NCBI RefSeq assembly: GCF_030272615.1
Contig: NC_081412.1
Span: forward strand, 102,536,796-102,600,795
Origin: Cryptomeria japonica
Taxonomy: Eukaryota; Streptophyta; Pinopsida; Cupressales; Cupressaceae
Direction: 5' to 3'
Length of the DNA: 64,000 bases
In this document: in pieces, positions 34,858 through 46,497 of the stretch
Layout of the letters: each line of letters starts with the position of its first letter
Position numbering within the stretch: the stretch's first letter is position 1
Notes under the pieces: generated by a model
Told to the model about the DNA's origin: nothing
The model's database searches: none
What the model saw: the letters and a program-made list of their open reading frames with translations, nothing else
Program-made: the position numbers and the translations under genes

Positions 34858-35046
34858 ACCTTTGGCATTATTGTCAAAGGGAGAGTAAATTCAGATGGAA
34901 CATGAAGGAAGATGAAGTCAGATGTGACATGAATGGAAGTCATTGAATGGGGGAGTAAGATCTTTACTCAAGTACAATAGAAGTAGAAGTAACTGGTTGC
35001 TAAAAGAGAAGTTTGAAGTGTCTCCATCAATGCCAAAGGGGGAGAT
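34858..35046 (+). promoter_or_regulatory. Polypurine-tract module of element B
   Basis: Upstream CATTATTG (34866-34873) with a purine tract, then CATCAATG (35025-35032) and CAAAGGGGGAGAT ending at the LTR. The LTR copy of the third motif is mutated here (CATTTATG, 35098-35105) but intact in the 5' LTR (7052-7059). Confidence 0.75.
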
Positions 35047-36520
35047 TGTTGGCATAACTGATGGTGTTGACACAATCGGTTCATCAGTTAGTATTGTCAT
35101 TTATGACCAACACTTACTGGTGAATAAGTCCAAGCTCATAGGCAAGAAGATGTGGTAAAACTCAATGGTTTACTCATGGCTGCAAATAGTATGGAGGATT
35201 CAGTGCTTCCCAGATATGCATTATTGACACACTTAAGTGTGTTATTAGAAGGCTAATCGGTTGAAGGGAAAACAGAGTAGTTGACTGGTCAGTCAAGCAC
35301 CCGATAAGTATTGAGATAAATTTCTTCAAACTAGTAGATGAAATGATGATGCGGTCATAAGAGGTGACTCAAATTGCACTTTAGTAGTCTTATACATGAC
35401 CAGAACACTTTGGACAAAAGTGTGATCAATCTAATTGATGATCAGTGATCAGTGGCAAAAGGTGAAGAGTTACACCGGTGAACCGGTGATACAGGTTGAA
35501 GGATGATATCCTCCAGGAATCTTGGAGCAGTGATCAATAAGCTGGATGTGATGACCAAAGGTGAGTCAGTCATGGCGAGACATCTTCAAACAAATGGATA
35601 GTGAAGTCTATTGTAGTTAACAATCAGTTAAGGTGAGATTTGTGCAGACTTTCTAGTTCACAATAAAAAAATAGAACACAACCTAGATGTTGGTGAAATT
35701 ATGAGTTGCAAAGGCACTTAAGGATGAGTCATTGGCAAGATTGAGGGAGAGCATGCAGAGAGGGTACGAGAAGATTTGGAAAGTTTTGAATTTCAAATCT
35801 ACTGAGTTTTGTATAAAGTTTTTTGGCTAAAACCAAAAATTTTGATAGTAAAAATTGCAAAGTACAATTCTGAGGAGAGGAGATCCAACAAGATGAAAAG
35901 AGGGCAAAACTATTAAGTGAATAGCAGAGTGGTGACGAGAGTGTGTAGATCTCGGATAGTGTGAATAGAAGAGAAATAATGTAGAGCACCAGAAGAGTGC
36001 AAAGCAAGTGTGATGCAGAGCACCGGTAGAGTGCAGAGCAAGTGTAGCCAGTGGTCAAACCGAAGAGCTTCATTTGGATCTAATTAAGCTAAGAGTAGCT
36101 ATTATAGTAGATCATTCTCTCTATTATTTTCTAATAACTACAACAATAAAATTCCTTAACTGAGTGACATCTTAAATGATGATCCTAAGTCCTTTAACAA
36201 GGCTACCTCTAATAGGATAAAGGTTCTAACATGCCTTAAATAAAATCCCTTAACTGGATGACACCTACCTGTGTCTTTGTAATCTCTTATCAAGGATGGC
36301 TCCTCACTGGGCGTACTCCAGAAGAGTGCAGATTTTGTGAGTTTCTACTCACATCATGGTTTTCTCCCATTTGAGTTTCCACGTGATAAATCTTGGTATT
36401 ATTGTGTGTTACATTTTTATGTGCATGTTTCTTATCAATACTATGTATACTAATAAGTGTTAAGTTTGAATAAGAAGTTTTGATTAAGGTTAAATCTATA
36501 ATAATTGTTATAGTGTTAAT
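35047..36520 (+). repeat. 3' LTR of copia family B, right end truncated
   Basis: Starts TGTTGGCATAACTG and follows the 5' LTR to ATAGTGTTAAT near 36520. The last ~50 bp of the 5' LTR (C-rich tract and GGGACTAACA) are missing. The following sequence is unrelated, so no target duplication can be read. Confidence 0.85.
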
Positions 36521-37403
36521 TAAGTTTTTAAAAACAAACATATCATTTAATAAGCAAAAATGGGAACACTATTTTTTCTTGTCACTTCATACCTATTTGC
36601 AGTGCTTCTAACTGGCAGCCGGGGGGAGCCTATTTCTCTTATATTTTTCTTGGCAACATCCCAATCAGAGGCATCTTCATTTGGAGTATTCTATAGGGCT
36701 TCTTTGGTGGCTTCATGTTTCTTGATTTTCACTATATCATGTTTTATGCTCTTGCATGAGGAATGTTGTACTCACACTATTATAAAGTGCCACACCTCTT
36801 TGTATCTTATGTTTAATGACTATTTGATGTAATCCTCTTGTGCACGTAGATTAGGAATATCTTGCGAGACTTGGTGCATGGCTCCAATTGAGACTTAGAT
36901 TGTACACATTTGTGCATGGCTCTCGTGAGACTTTGATTGTACTAGTATTTTTGCCATTTACAAGTATCCAGTTGATGCTCAAAGTAGGTTATCTCCATGC
37001 CCAATCTTCATTTTGTTGCAGTGAGTGATTCATCGTCATTGACTTAGTACCAAGTTTTTTCACACTTTGACATTATTGGTGCAGCATTGGCTCTCTTTCT
37101 TCCTTATGGGAAGGTTTTTTTGTCAGCATCATTGGACCATCTTTGTAGGAGATTTTACATTGAGGAGGGGCTTCATGGTCTCTTCTTCTTCATTATTGAG
37201 AGAATTGTGTGCTTTCATCATCTGTCTTTTTTTTTGGGGGGGGGGTTTCCCATGGGATTTTTCTCTCTTTCTCCAATTATGGGAGATTGCATTTGCATTT
37301 TTACATGGGTACCTAACATGGCCTTGTAGTCGGGACCCATCTTGCATTGCTTAGTTGCATTGTAGACTTAAGTGTATTCCCCTAAGTTGCACTTAATGGG
37401 GGG
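36521..37403. other. Unassigned sequence, possibly the 3' UTR of another LTR element
   Basis: No convincing gene. Imperfect tandem sequence around 36862-36945 (TGCATGGCTC... repeated), a T9G10 run near 37228-37246, and open frames of 90-95 residues that look non-coding. It ends in CACTTAATGGGGGG, a polypurine-tract-like stretch before TGTTGGTGTAATTA at 37404, which is why a retroelement 3' UTR is suspected. Confidence 0.35.
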
Positions 37404-37745
37404 TGTTGGTGTAATTATTTAATCATCTGGATATAATTACACTTTACTTAAGTTTACTTAGGTACATGAATTTCATTTTAGTTTTCATATGAGACACTTA
37501 CGGAGATGTGCATACATTGGGAGTGTGTATGTAGGAGAATTTCCACCTTTTATGGTGTAATCTTGTTGTTACATTTCACCTTCGGTGGGTGATCCACCTC
37601 ATGTGGAATATTTTGCTATTTCTCCTACCTACCTCTGCCTACTCTTGAATCTCATTGAGACATGTATCATCATTGTGTGCTCTCTTGTCTCTTATCCTTG
37701 CCTTTATAAGTAGGCTCATCTACATTCTATGTAATTATTAACAAC
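37404..37745 (+). repeat. Possible LTR of a further element (right border unsure)
   Basis: TGTTGGTGTAATTATTTAA directly after a six-G purine tract looks like an LTR start. A TTTATAAGTAGG box near 37700 could be its TATA. No second copy, primer site or target duplication is visible; the right end is arbitrary. Confidence 0.35.
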
Positions 37746-38701
37746 AACTTGATGATCCAATTGATCACATTTTGCATCATTGATAGGAATACAATTTATT
37801 CTTGTAGGATTTTGTTCTCTCTTATTTGTACTTTCCATTGCCTCTAGATCTTGGTAAATTCTCACAAGGATCAATTGCATACGACTTTTTTGCACCATCC
37901 TTCTTGCCTCATCTGAGCTAACTTTTATCTCACCAAGTTTGATTTCTTTGGAAATGGAAGCAACTATTTCATCATGTTGGGACTCATCTACACCCGTCTT
38001 GTTTATTTCCACCTTCTCCTAATACATCTTCATTTTCATTTTGATAAAACAAACATTTAAATCAAGAGACTTAATAAATTCATCCTTTCATGAATCGAGA
38101 AAATGCTATCTCTCTTTCATCATCACTTTGTCTTTGATGAGTAGGCTTATAAATTTTAATCCTATCTTTTGGCACTTGAGTTTTAGTTTCCTCTCTTAGA
38201 GGTGACATCAAAGGTTACAGGTTTCTCAACTTCTTATTCTCTTAGATAACACATAATTTGTGCTACTTCCTCAGTGTCTCCCATCTACTCTATAGTATTT
38301 GAGTATTGTACAAGAGGTGGTTGGGTGCCAGTCCTTTGTCTTTTTTGGTGGTGGTTATTGTGGTGGTCCTTGCACTAACTAAGAATCAAGCTCAACAATC
38401 TTTATCCCTCTTTCTTTTTTCATTTTCACTTTGGGAGGCAGGTAAGAATGAGATACTTCCCATATAGTTTTTCAAAGTTATTAATCATAGGATTGATTCA
38501 CTTTACTAGCTCCTTTTCTTCTACATAAAACCCAAGGAACTTGGGTTCCCATTCTCTTCTTTGCTCCTTTTTATTCATCAAGATGACCCACTTCTTCCTT
38601 CTTTGCAAAATTATAGTTGAGTCAATATCATTTCTTGTAACATCCTCTCCATAATATGCATCATGCTCAATACCCGTCCTCTTGATGCACTCCTTGTTCA
38701 A
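37716..38701 (-). pseudogene. Fragments downstream of the unknown minus-strand ORF
   Basis: Two short open parts, 37716-38012 (98 residues, charged, predicted helical: SISKEIKLGEIKVSSDEARR) and 38498-38701 (67 residues). They lie downstream, on the same strand, of the 257-residue ORF and may be its decayed C-terminal part. No domain recognised. Confidence 0.3.
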
Positions 38702-39291
38702 CTAATTAATGTATCCTTCTAGATGAAACACTCTTTCAACTCCAAATTTTTGGCTAAACCTAGACTTCAAATGATTTTGTATATTTTTTAGTGCATTTGA
38801 TCTAACTACAAAATCTAATAATTGTGTCTAAGTGATGTAGGAAAGTACCTTTCTTATACTTCCCCATCACCTCCTTCTCTATCCGCATCATCTACCACAT
38901 AAATTCCAAAAATGGTAATCTTGGGGGAGTAGTTCTAGGTAGAAAATGTGGTGCCTCAAGACAACCATAAATTTTAATAATAATAAAATATAAGTAGAAA
39001 AACTACTCACCAAAATTGTGGGAATTAAGTTAATTAAACCTCAACTCCAGTGGCCTCAGGAGATGTGTGATTCTTGGTGGTAGCGTTGATGGATATATTC
39101 CAAACTTAGCCATAGTATTTACTACAAAGAACTCATGAAATGTGACATAGTCTATATTATCACTTGCTATCCCACACATATGTCCAACATTGCACTATTA
39201 ACCTCTTACCCTACTTATCCACCATCTGCAACTTCAACCTGTTATCCCATTGAAATCTATTTTGGTATAAAATTAGGTGGCATAATAAGGA

Positions 39292-40065
39292 TTATTGTTT
39301 GAGTTTGACCTCTTTATCATTCTCCCTTACTTGCATCAGTGCAATGTGTAGTTTCACCATCAATTGAGTAGCAAAGTCAAACTCAATGTTCACCTCAGGG
39401 TTTTGAATCCTCATTGCCATCATCATCAGTTCAATTTCTATTCTCTTTTCAGCATTGCTGGCCAAAACTTGACACAAGGCATAATGTGTCCTGGCATAAT
39501 ATATTTCAAAATCATCAACCCTAAATGGTTCTTGCTCATTGAATGGGATTGGAATCCTTCTATTGTTATTTCCCTTCTTCTTGTACATTAGGAGCTCATC
39601 ACTTCTATATATTTCCTTGAGTCTTGCATAGTCACCTTTATTTTTATCAAAATTGATTTGCACCAAGGCTTGTCTATTTAGTGTGAATTCTTCTATGATT
39701 GAATCCTTCTCTAAGGTCACTAATGGGGAACCATCAAGCCTTTTGATCACTCTAGCCACTAGGTGGTAAGCCTTGGCTATAACCCTATCTAAGTCAACAA
39801 CAATAAAGATGTTGGAGACAACTAGTTTGGCCAGGTCAAATGTCCATGGATTTGAGATAGGGACATCTTCCTCTCTGTTGTAGTAGAAATATTTAAATAA
39901 GTCCCATCTTGAGACAATGATTTTGGTGTCTCTACAATCTTGGCATACATCTCTAGACAAATTTTTATGGCCCTTGTCATATGAGTCTGGTAGGATATCT
40001 AAAAAAAATTTATGAAATGGTCTCTTCTTCTCTTTTGAGCCACAAGCCTCATCATTTTTAGACAT
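39292..40065 (-). CDS. Unrecognised 257-residue ORF
   Basis: Begins MSKNDEACGSKEKKRPFHKFF and ends with charged helical sequence (MQVRENDKEVKLKQ). It has CQDC (one Cys pair), many Arg/Lys/Asp/Glu, no signal peptide and no membrane segment. The segment SNAEKRIEIELMMMAM...IEFDFATQLMVKL faintly recalls DNARIDVCEWLKDEL...FRFGNFIACL in C's ORF2, so it could be a remnant of a similar retroelement ORF; this is weak. The long open frame amid decayed sequence is notable. No repeat borders were found around it. Confidence 0.45.
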   Translation of the reverse strand: MSKNDEACGSKEKKRPFHKFFLDILPDSYDKGHKNLSRDVCQDCRDTKIIVSRWDLFKYFYYNREEDVPISNPWTFDLAKLVVSNIFIVVDLDRVIAKAYHLVARVIKRLDGSPLVTLEKDSIIEEFTLNRQALVQINFDKNKGDYARLKEIYRSDELLMYKKKGNNNRRIPIPFNEQEPFRVDDFEIYYARTHYALCQVLASNAEKRIEIELMMMAMRIQNPEVNIEFDFATQLMVKLHIALMQVRENDKEVKLKQ

Positions 40066-41456
40066 TTTGACAAAATATAGCTAACTAAGATAAATTAGGG
40101 TTTATCCTTGTTCCTAATAAACTCAAACAATATTCAAGTAATACTTATAGCACAAATAGTATTGGATGGAACATAGGACTTACTATTTTTATGCACTTAT
40201 TTGAACCCTAGTTGGTGCAAAGAATTTCCTTGGTCACCTTCTTTATCGCAAAGCTCTTCAAGTTTGATTGCTTGGATGTAGAATGAGAAAAATCTTCCAT
40301 GAATTGATCATTTATTTAGCCATAATACAAGTTGGTTGTAGTCATGTCTTAATTCAAGTTCAAATCGTGAAAGAAATTAATTGAATTGGTAGTCATGTGC
40401 AACCCTTTTAAATTTCATCTATTGATCTACCTTCATTGATGGCTTAGATTAACTTATTGTCATTTTGATTTGGTGAGCTAGTCTCTTTTTCACTCTAGCA
40501 ACCCTCTCTTTTTTTCCTCTTTCCTGCAAGTCCATGGTTTGGGCAAGTCCCATCTTCCATCTCCTTGTAGGATTGTGGGATCTGGTTCTTCATTCTTCAA
40601 GTTGGGCCTACCCTCTAACACTTAGCAAGTGCCCACATTTTTACATCTTGACAAGCTGCTACATCACCACCATCATGGAGCCATGGGGTCGCTATCCTTA
40701 CTATTTCTATCCTAGACCCACTTAACATGTGTCTTCATCCCAAAAGCTCATGCTCTAACCTTTTTCCATCTTGGAAAATACATGAGGGTGCGGGACTTCC
40801 CTACCTTGACCACAAACTATTACCCCTTAACACTCTTTCCCTCCCATGGGTTAGCATCTCATGTTATTCTTAACCATGTGGATGCATGGGAAATTCTTGA
40901 TAGTTTACATTGAATGCTAACCTTCATGCCCAACGCTCTCGCAATAGATATGATTTCTCAAGGCTAGCCCCTACAGAGATGTAGGGGCCAACTTACCTTC
41001 ACAAAACAATAGATTTTGGGGCACATGGGGTCTCCCCACCATTCCTCTAGTGATAAAACAAGTCTTGGCTATCATTTGGGGAAGCATGGGAGGGTCCATC
41101 ACTTAAGGAAAAAATTAAAGCACATGGGAACTTTTATGTTACTAGGAAATAAAGGGTTGAAGGGTTGCGAGTCACAAAGTGAACATTATAAAATTAAAAC
41201 ATAATACTTAATCAAATCTATTAAACAGATGCAAAGGTAATATCCTAACACAAGGAGTTGGTAAAACAATGACTTGATATTACTCAGGTTGTAACTTAAA
41301 GGGTCGACAACCGAATGTGCTAGGTCAACAAGGAAAAAAGATTTTTGAACATTTTGAGAACAAATTCATAAGGCATAGAAGGCTTAGGGTTTATAACTTA
41401 AGATTTTTTTTGGAATACTCACATGACTTTCAAAGGTAGAGGTTAAACAATAAAAT
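40066..41456. other. Unassigned sequence
   Basis: Stops in all frames, and short open frames only (60-65 residues). No LTR, primer site or domain recognised. It ends at the 5' LTR of element E. Confidence 0.5.
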
Positions 41457-42533
41457 TGTTGGCAATATGGAAGAAATGATTATGTTTTGCATTGATGTTT
41501 TGTCATTGATGTCAACACTAGCTGTTTTGGTTGGTTACCGACAGACAAGCTTTGGTTACCAGTAGAGGATCTTGTGTTACCAGTAAGGGTTTAATGTTTA
41601 ACTCGTAGAGCTTTCACTGAGAATATTTGACAGCATGTGCAAGTGGTGTTGGTGCGACTTCTAGATGGAATTCAGGATGCAGAAGGTGATCCTTGATCAT
41701 GCCTCAACTGATTGGAGACATTGCTTTGGCATGGTGGACCCAGATTAGGTCTGGTACCTATCTAGGTTATGGACTGGTATCATGTTAACGTATTTTGTAT
41801 ATGTTACTGGGATGCTCTATAGATTGGTTATTGTTTATTTGGTCTTAAGTTGACATGGTATATCATTGTAATATCTTTTAGGTGGCCTACCTAATTGGTT
41901 TAGGCCTTAGGGTTTGTATAAATTAATGTAAGATCTCATTGTAGATCATGGGAATGGGTATATGTGTGTCGTGGTCATGGAATGAAATATCATATGCGAA
42001 GGAGATTTGGTCGATCATAGGTGATCAAATTGGGTTTAAGTAAGAGGTCAAAGGCCTTCGGTATTGAGCTTAACCGAGACTACAATCAGGCATGGTAGAT
42101 GCTATCTCCGGTAGTTCATTCTTCTAGATTGTTGTCCAATTATCTTGAGGTGGTTATAACCTCTTGTTAGTTAGTGAAACTCTTTTGTAATTAGTAGTAT
42201 GCTCTAGGCAGTGTGCCTTCCTGCATGTGTAGGCCCCTCATTGTATCACATACTTTCTACAGAAGTATCATCTAACTGTGGGTAGGCTTCCCACCATGGT
42301 TTTTCCCTTTACCAAGTTTTTCATGTACAAATCATGGTGTTATCTGGGATGGTTGCATTGTGTTAATTCTTTGTTTCATTCTTAAGTTTTATTTCTTACC
42401 TGTATATGTTTCTACTATTCTGATATTCAATATTTATGTGCTCTAATTAAAGGTTATAAAGTGGTTTGATTTATATAATTTATTGACAATTGATTCATCC
42501 CCCCCTCTTAGTCATCCACCAGTTATCCTAGCA
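41457..42533 (+). repeat. 5' LTR of element E (1077 bp)
   Basis: Starts TGTTGGCAATATGG and ends GTTATCCTAGCA. It has CATTGATG at 41504-41511, a TATA-like TATAAAT at 41927-41933, and the shared foldback block (ACCATGGTTTTTCCC) near 42290-42330. Confidence 0.9.
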
Positions 42534-42547
42534 ATTGGTATTAGAGC
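42534..42547 (+). other. Primer binding site of element E
   Basis: ATTGGTATTAGAGC, one C to T change from the tRNA-Met-type site, immediately after the LTR. Confidence 0.88.
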
Positions 42548-42591
42548 TTTGGTCCTCTTTTACAGAAGCTTAACCATTTGAGGTAGATCCT

Positions 42592-43735
42592 ATGGCAGCT
42601 AATACTTCAAATCCACTGACAACTATTTTTAGAAGAGAAATCCCTAAGCTTGATGGAACAAATAATGGGATATGGAAAATACAAATGGAGGCTCATCTTA
42701 GATGTCTTGGCAAGGATATTTGGGAGATCACTGAGAAAGGATATACACCTTATGATCTGGCATATGGCCATCCTGCTCCTACAGACCTGGACAAGAATAT
42801 TGAAAATGATTGCAGAGCTAGAGAAGCCCTCTTGTGTGCACTTACTGATCAGTAAATTATGGGATTGACTGATAAATCATCGGCAAAGGTTATGTGGGAT
42901 AAATTGAAAACTCTGAATGAAGGTGATCCTACTGTCAAAATTGCTAAACTTGATGGTTACCAGGTAAGATATGAGAACTTGAAGATGGAAGATAATGAAA
43001 GAAATGCTACATTTATGGAAAGAGTAAATGAGATTTTCATGGGAATTCAATGTTGTGGAGGATCTTTGAGTGAAGATGAAATAGTTTCCAAAGTCTTGAG
43101 AGACCTTCCACCGGCTTACAAGATTAAGGCAACTGCAATTAATGAACTGAGAACAATGGCAAACACTTTAGTTAATAGAGACATTCTGATTGGGAAATTA
43201 TTTGCTTTTGAGCCTAAAGAATATGGACCTTCTGGAGCTACAAAGTCTGAACCTACAATTCATGCATCATCATCTACCAGAAAAAGTGATTGGAAAGTCC
43301 TATATGCAAAGAAATTGGAAGATATGAGGAAAGAGGATGAATGATTTGAGAAACTTGAAGCCTTATTTGCTAGAAGAGTACCTAAAGGATCGGCAAGAAG
43401 TAAGTATGAAGGAAAAGAACCTTTGAAATGTTTTACATGTAATAAGATTGATCATTTTGTATCTATATGTCTTGAAAGGAATGCAAGATTTGAAGAAAGA
43501 GTTAAGAAACCATTTAAGCCTAATTAGAACAGATATAGATTTAAGAAAAGCAAACAATGCTACATAGCAGTTGAGGAAGGAGTAAGTGATGACTTTGAGG
43601 ATGAACTAGTAGCATACTCTGCCAATGGATCCGACAATGGAAAGGAATAGGTGTTCTATGCTTTAAAATAAGATGAACTAGAACTGGCTATCAAGAATGA
43701 AGAAAAGGCCCTGGCAGCAAAAGTCGAAGACAAGG
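42592..43735 (+). pseudogene. Gag of copia element E (frame kept, stops)
   Basis: One frame from ATG 42592 (MAANTSNPLTTIFRREIPKL) through TAA 42853, TGA 43342 and later TAGs into the protease. It shows LDGTNNGIWKIQMEAHLR, VMWDKLKTLNEGDPTVKIA, YENLKMEDNERNATF and VSKVLRDLPPAYKIKATAI, i.e. a UBN2-type gag. The zinc knuckle is CFTCNKIDHFVSIC (CCHC ligands kept, the usual Gly changed to Asp). It is the best preserved copia gag here. Confidence 0.88.
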
Positions 43736-44930
43736 ATGAATGGGTAATTGATAGTGGATGCTCACATCATATGACTAGAGATAGAAGAGAATTTTTGTCC
43801 CTGGAAGAATACAATGGTGGTCAAGTCAGATTTGGATATGACAAAGCATGTATGATCAAAGGTAGAGGTATTATTTCTTTGGATGGCAAGCATAATACTG
43901 ATAATGTCTATTATGTAGAAGGTTTAAAGCATAATCTTTTAAGTGTTGGTCAATTAGTGGACAAGGGATTTCAACTTTAGTTTAAATATAGAAAATGCAA
44001 AATCGGTAACAAAACTTGTTTGGAGATTGCAACCGGTACTCAGACAGGTAACATCTTTCACTTGAACACTGATAATAAGACATGTTTGATTTCTTATATT
44101 GATGAGAGTTTGTTATGGCATAAGAGGTTGTGTTATCTTAATTTTGATTGTATTATTAAGATCAATTCAACAAAGGAAATTAGAGATATATCTAAGACTA
44201 TAAAGCCTCATAATCCGATATATAACGAATGTCAATTAGGAAAGAAAGTTAGAACTTCTTTTAAGAGCATACATGATAAATCTAGTGATGTGCTTGATTT
44301 GATTCACACTGACTTATGTAGTCCAACAAGGACTAGAAGCTTTCAAGGTGATAGGTACTTCATGCTGGTAATTGATGACTATTCTAGAATGATGTGGGTG
44401 ACTTTTCTAAGGGAGAAGTCTGAAGCCTTGGAGAAATTCAAGATCCTTAAAGAAAAGGTGGAAATAGAAACTAGGTTGAAAATTAAATGTCTGAGATCAG
44501 ATCAAGGCAGTGAGTTCACTTCTCATGAATTTAACAGTTATTATGAGACAAATGGAATTAGGAGACAACTAACTGCACCCCAGATTCCTCAGCATGACGG
44601 AGTAGTGGAAAGGAAGAATAGAACCATTTTAGATGCAGAAAGAACCATGATGATGGAAGCCAAATTGCCTCATATCTACTGAAGAGAAGCAGTGAGTACA
44701 ACAGTCTACACATTCAATAAACGTTCACAACAAAGGTGAAATCGGTAAGACCTCTTATGAATTATGGTTTGGACATACACCTACTATTAAATATTTCAGA
44801 ATTTTTGGAAGTAAATGTTATATCAAAAGGGATGATTCAATTGGGAAGTTTGATCCTAGATGCGGTGAAGGGATATTTATTCAATTCAAAGAAAAGCATA
44901 TAGATGTTATAACAAAAGATTGCAGAAAAT
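43736..44930 (+). pseudogene. Protease, pre-integrase and integrase of element E
   Basis: In frame with gag: WVIDSGCSHHMTRDRREF (protease D-S-G), YVEGLKHNLLSVGQL, a TAG at 43978, then LLWHKRLCYLNFDCI and CQLGKKVRTSF (pre-integrase). The integrase core follows: DLIHTDLCSPTRTRS, CLRSDQGSEFTS, and PQHDGVVERKNRT with the third acidic residue. It is open from 44020 to a TGA at 44680-44682; a frameshift near 44705 breaks the C-terminal part. Confidence 0.88.
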
Positions 44931-46180
44931 TATGGAGAGCGCTAATGTGAAAGTGGATGAGCAATACAAAAATCAATCTATATCATATGACAGGGAATCG
45001 ACAGTGGAAATGATCATAACTAAATCAACAATACCTCAACCGGTACAAGACACTGAGACAGTTACACTAGTACCATCAGAAAAATCAACTGTGACTGTTG
45101 ATCAGAATAGTGAACCTAAAGTTCAAAAGACACCAAGGTATGTAAGGTTAAATCATTTTGAAGATCAAATCATTAGAGATAGGAACAAGGGAGTTATGAC
45201 AAGAAGAAGACTAGAAAGTGAAGAGGTATGTCTTAGTTCTAAAATTGAACTGACATCTATTATTGAAGCTTGTAAAGATAAACATTGGTTAAAGTCTATG
45301 GAAGATGAATTAGATCACATACAGAAGAAATTGACTTAGACTTTAGTTCCCCGACCTAAAAACTAAGAATGTTATCGGAACTAAATGGGATTTTAGAAAT
45401 AAAATAAATGAGGATGGTGAAGTTGTAAGAAACAAGGCTAGATTTGTTTGTAAAGGATATTCTCAAATGGAAGGAATTGATTATGGTGAGACATTTGCAC
45501 CTGTAGCTAGAATTGAAGTTGTTAGACTATTTCTTGCCTATGCATCTTATAAGAACTATTAGGTCTATCAAATGGATGTTAAATGTGAATTCTTGAATGG
45601 TGAAGTTGAGGAAGAGGTATACATTAAGAATCCTGATGGATTTTCACTGACAGATGATAAAGATATGGTTTGCAGGTTAAGAAAAGCATTATATGGCTTG
45701 AAACAAGCTCCTAGAGATTGGTATGCAAGGTTGGATAAATATCTTTTGAAGCTTGGTTTTACTAAGGGCAGTGCTGACAATAATTTATATTATAAGATCA
45801 CTGATGATGATATTCTGATTATTGAAGAATTTATTGATGTTATCATTTTTGGAGGTGAAGATAAACTATGCATGGAATTCTCTAATAATATGAAGAATGA
45901 ATTTGAAATGTCCATGATTGGTAAGATGAGATTTTTCTTAGGTTTGTAGATCACTCAAACTGACAAAAGGCATCTTTATCTGTCAAACTAAGTATCTAAG
46001 GGAATTGTTGAAGAAGTTTGGTATGGATAATTCCAAACCGGTAAGTACTCCTATGGTGACAAGTGTGAAATTATCTATTAAAGACACATCTGCACTAGTA
46101 AATTCAACAAGGTACAAGTCTATGATTGGTGGCCTGTTATATCTAACTCAGACTAGACCGGATATTATGAATGCACTAAG
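44931..46180 (+). pseudogene. Integrase C-terminus and RT of element E
   Basis: Linker with SANVKVDEQYKNQ and RYVRLNH (44920-45339), then RT: GTKWDFRNKI, DYGETFAPVARIEVVRLF, YQMDVKCEFLNGEVEEEVYI, YGLKQAPRDWYARL, FGMDNSKPVSTPM and SMIGGLLYL. The catalytic block reads EEFIDVIIFGG (45829-45853), where family members have YVDD or FVDD, so the second catalytic Asp has become Val. Together with stops (TAG near 45559 and 45947) this makes the RT dead. Confidence 0.85.
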
Positions 46181-46492
46181 TATTGTTTCAATATATCAAA
46201 GTAATCCTAAAGAAAATCATGAATGTGCAGTAAAGAGGATATTCTGGTATTTGCAAGGAACAACACAATATGGCTTATGGTATTCTAGAGACAATAACTT
46301 CACTTTATGTGCATATACAGATTCAGATTGGGCAGGAGATACTGATGACAGGAAGAGCACTTTTGGTGGAGCTTTCTTTCTTGGAAAGAAATTGGTTTCA
46401 TGGATCAACAAAAAATAGTCATGCATTTCTTTATCTACAATAGAAGTTGAATATGTTGCAGCAACAACTAATTGTACTCAATTCTTGTGGAT
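46181..46492 (+). pseudogene. RNase H of element E, first part
   Basis: LCAYTDSDWAGDTDDRKST (active-site Asp residues kept), FLGKKLVSWINKK, a TAG at 46417, then TIEVEYVAATTNCTQFLWMK. It is cut after GAAAC (46493-46497) by element G and continues at 58066. Confidence 0.87.
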
Positions 46493-46497
46493 GAAAC

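Larger units (their letters stand above)
7001..36520 (+). mobile_element. Ty1/copia retrotransposon B, interrupted by element A
   Basis: LTR 7001-8448, primer site, gag, protease and integrase N-terminal part to 10350. After the 22-kb insertion of A, the rest of integrase, RT, RNase H, polypurine tract and 3' LTR follow. Removing 10351-32457 joins FTSEE to the following FINYYEEHEI, matching the continuous FTSEEFTRYYEDNGI of element D. The 3' LTR lacks about the last 50 bp. Confidence 0.88.

Noticed and set aside
36560-36832. 90-residue plus frame with hydrophobic N-terminus resembling a signal peptide
   Set aside because: T-rich DNA gives hydrophobic residues by chance; no conserved partner copy and no promoter context.
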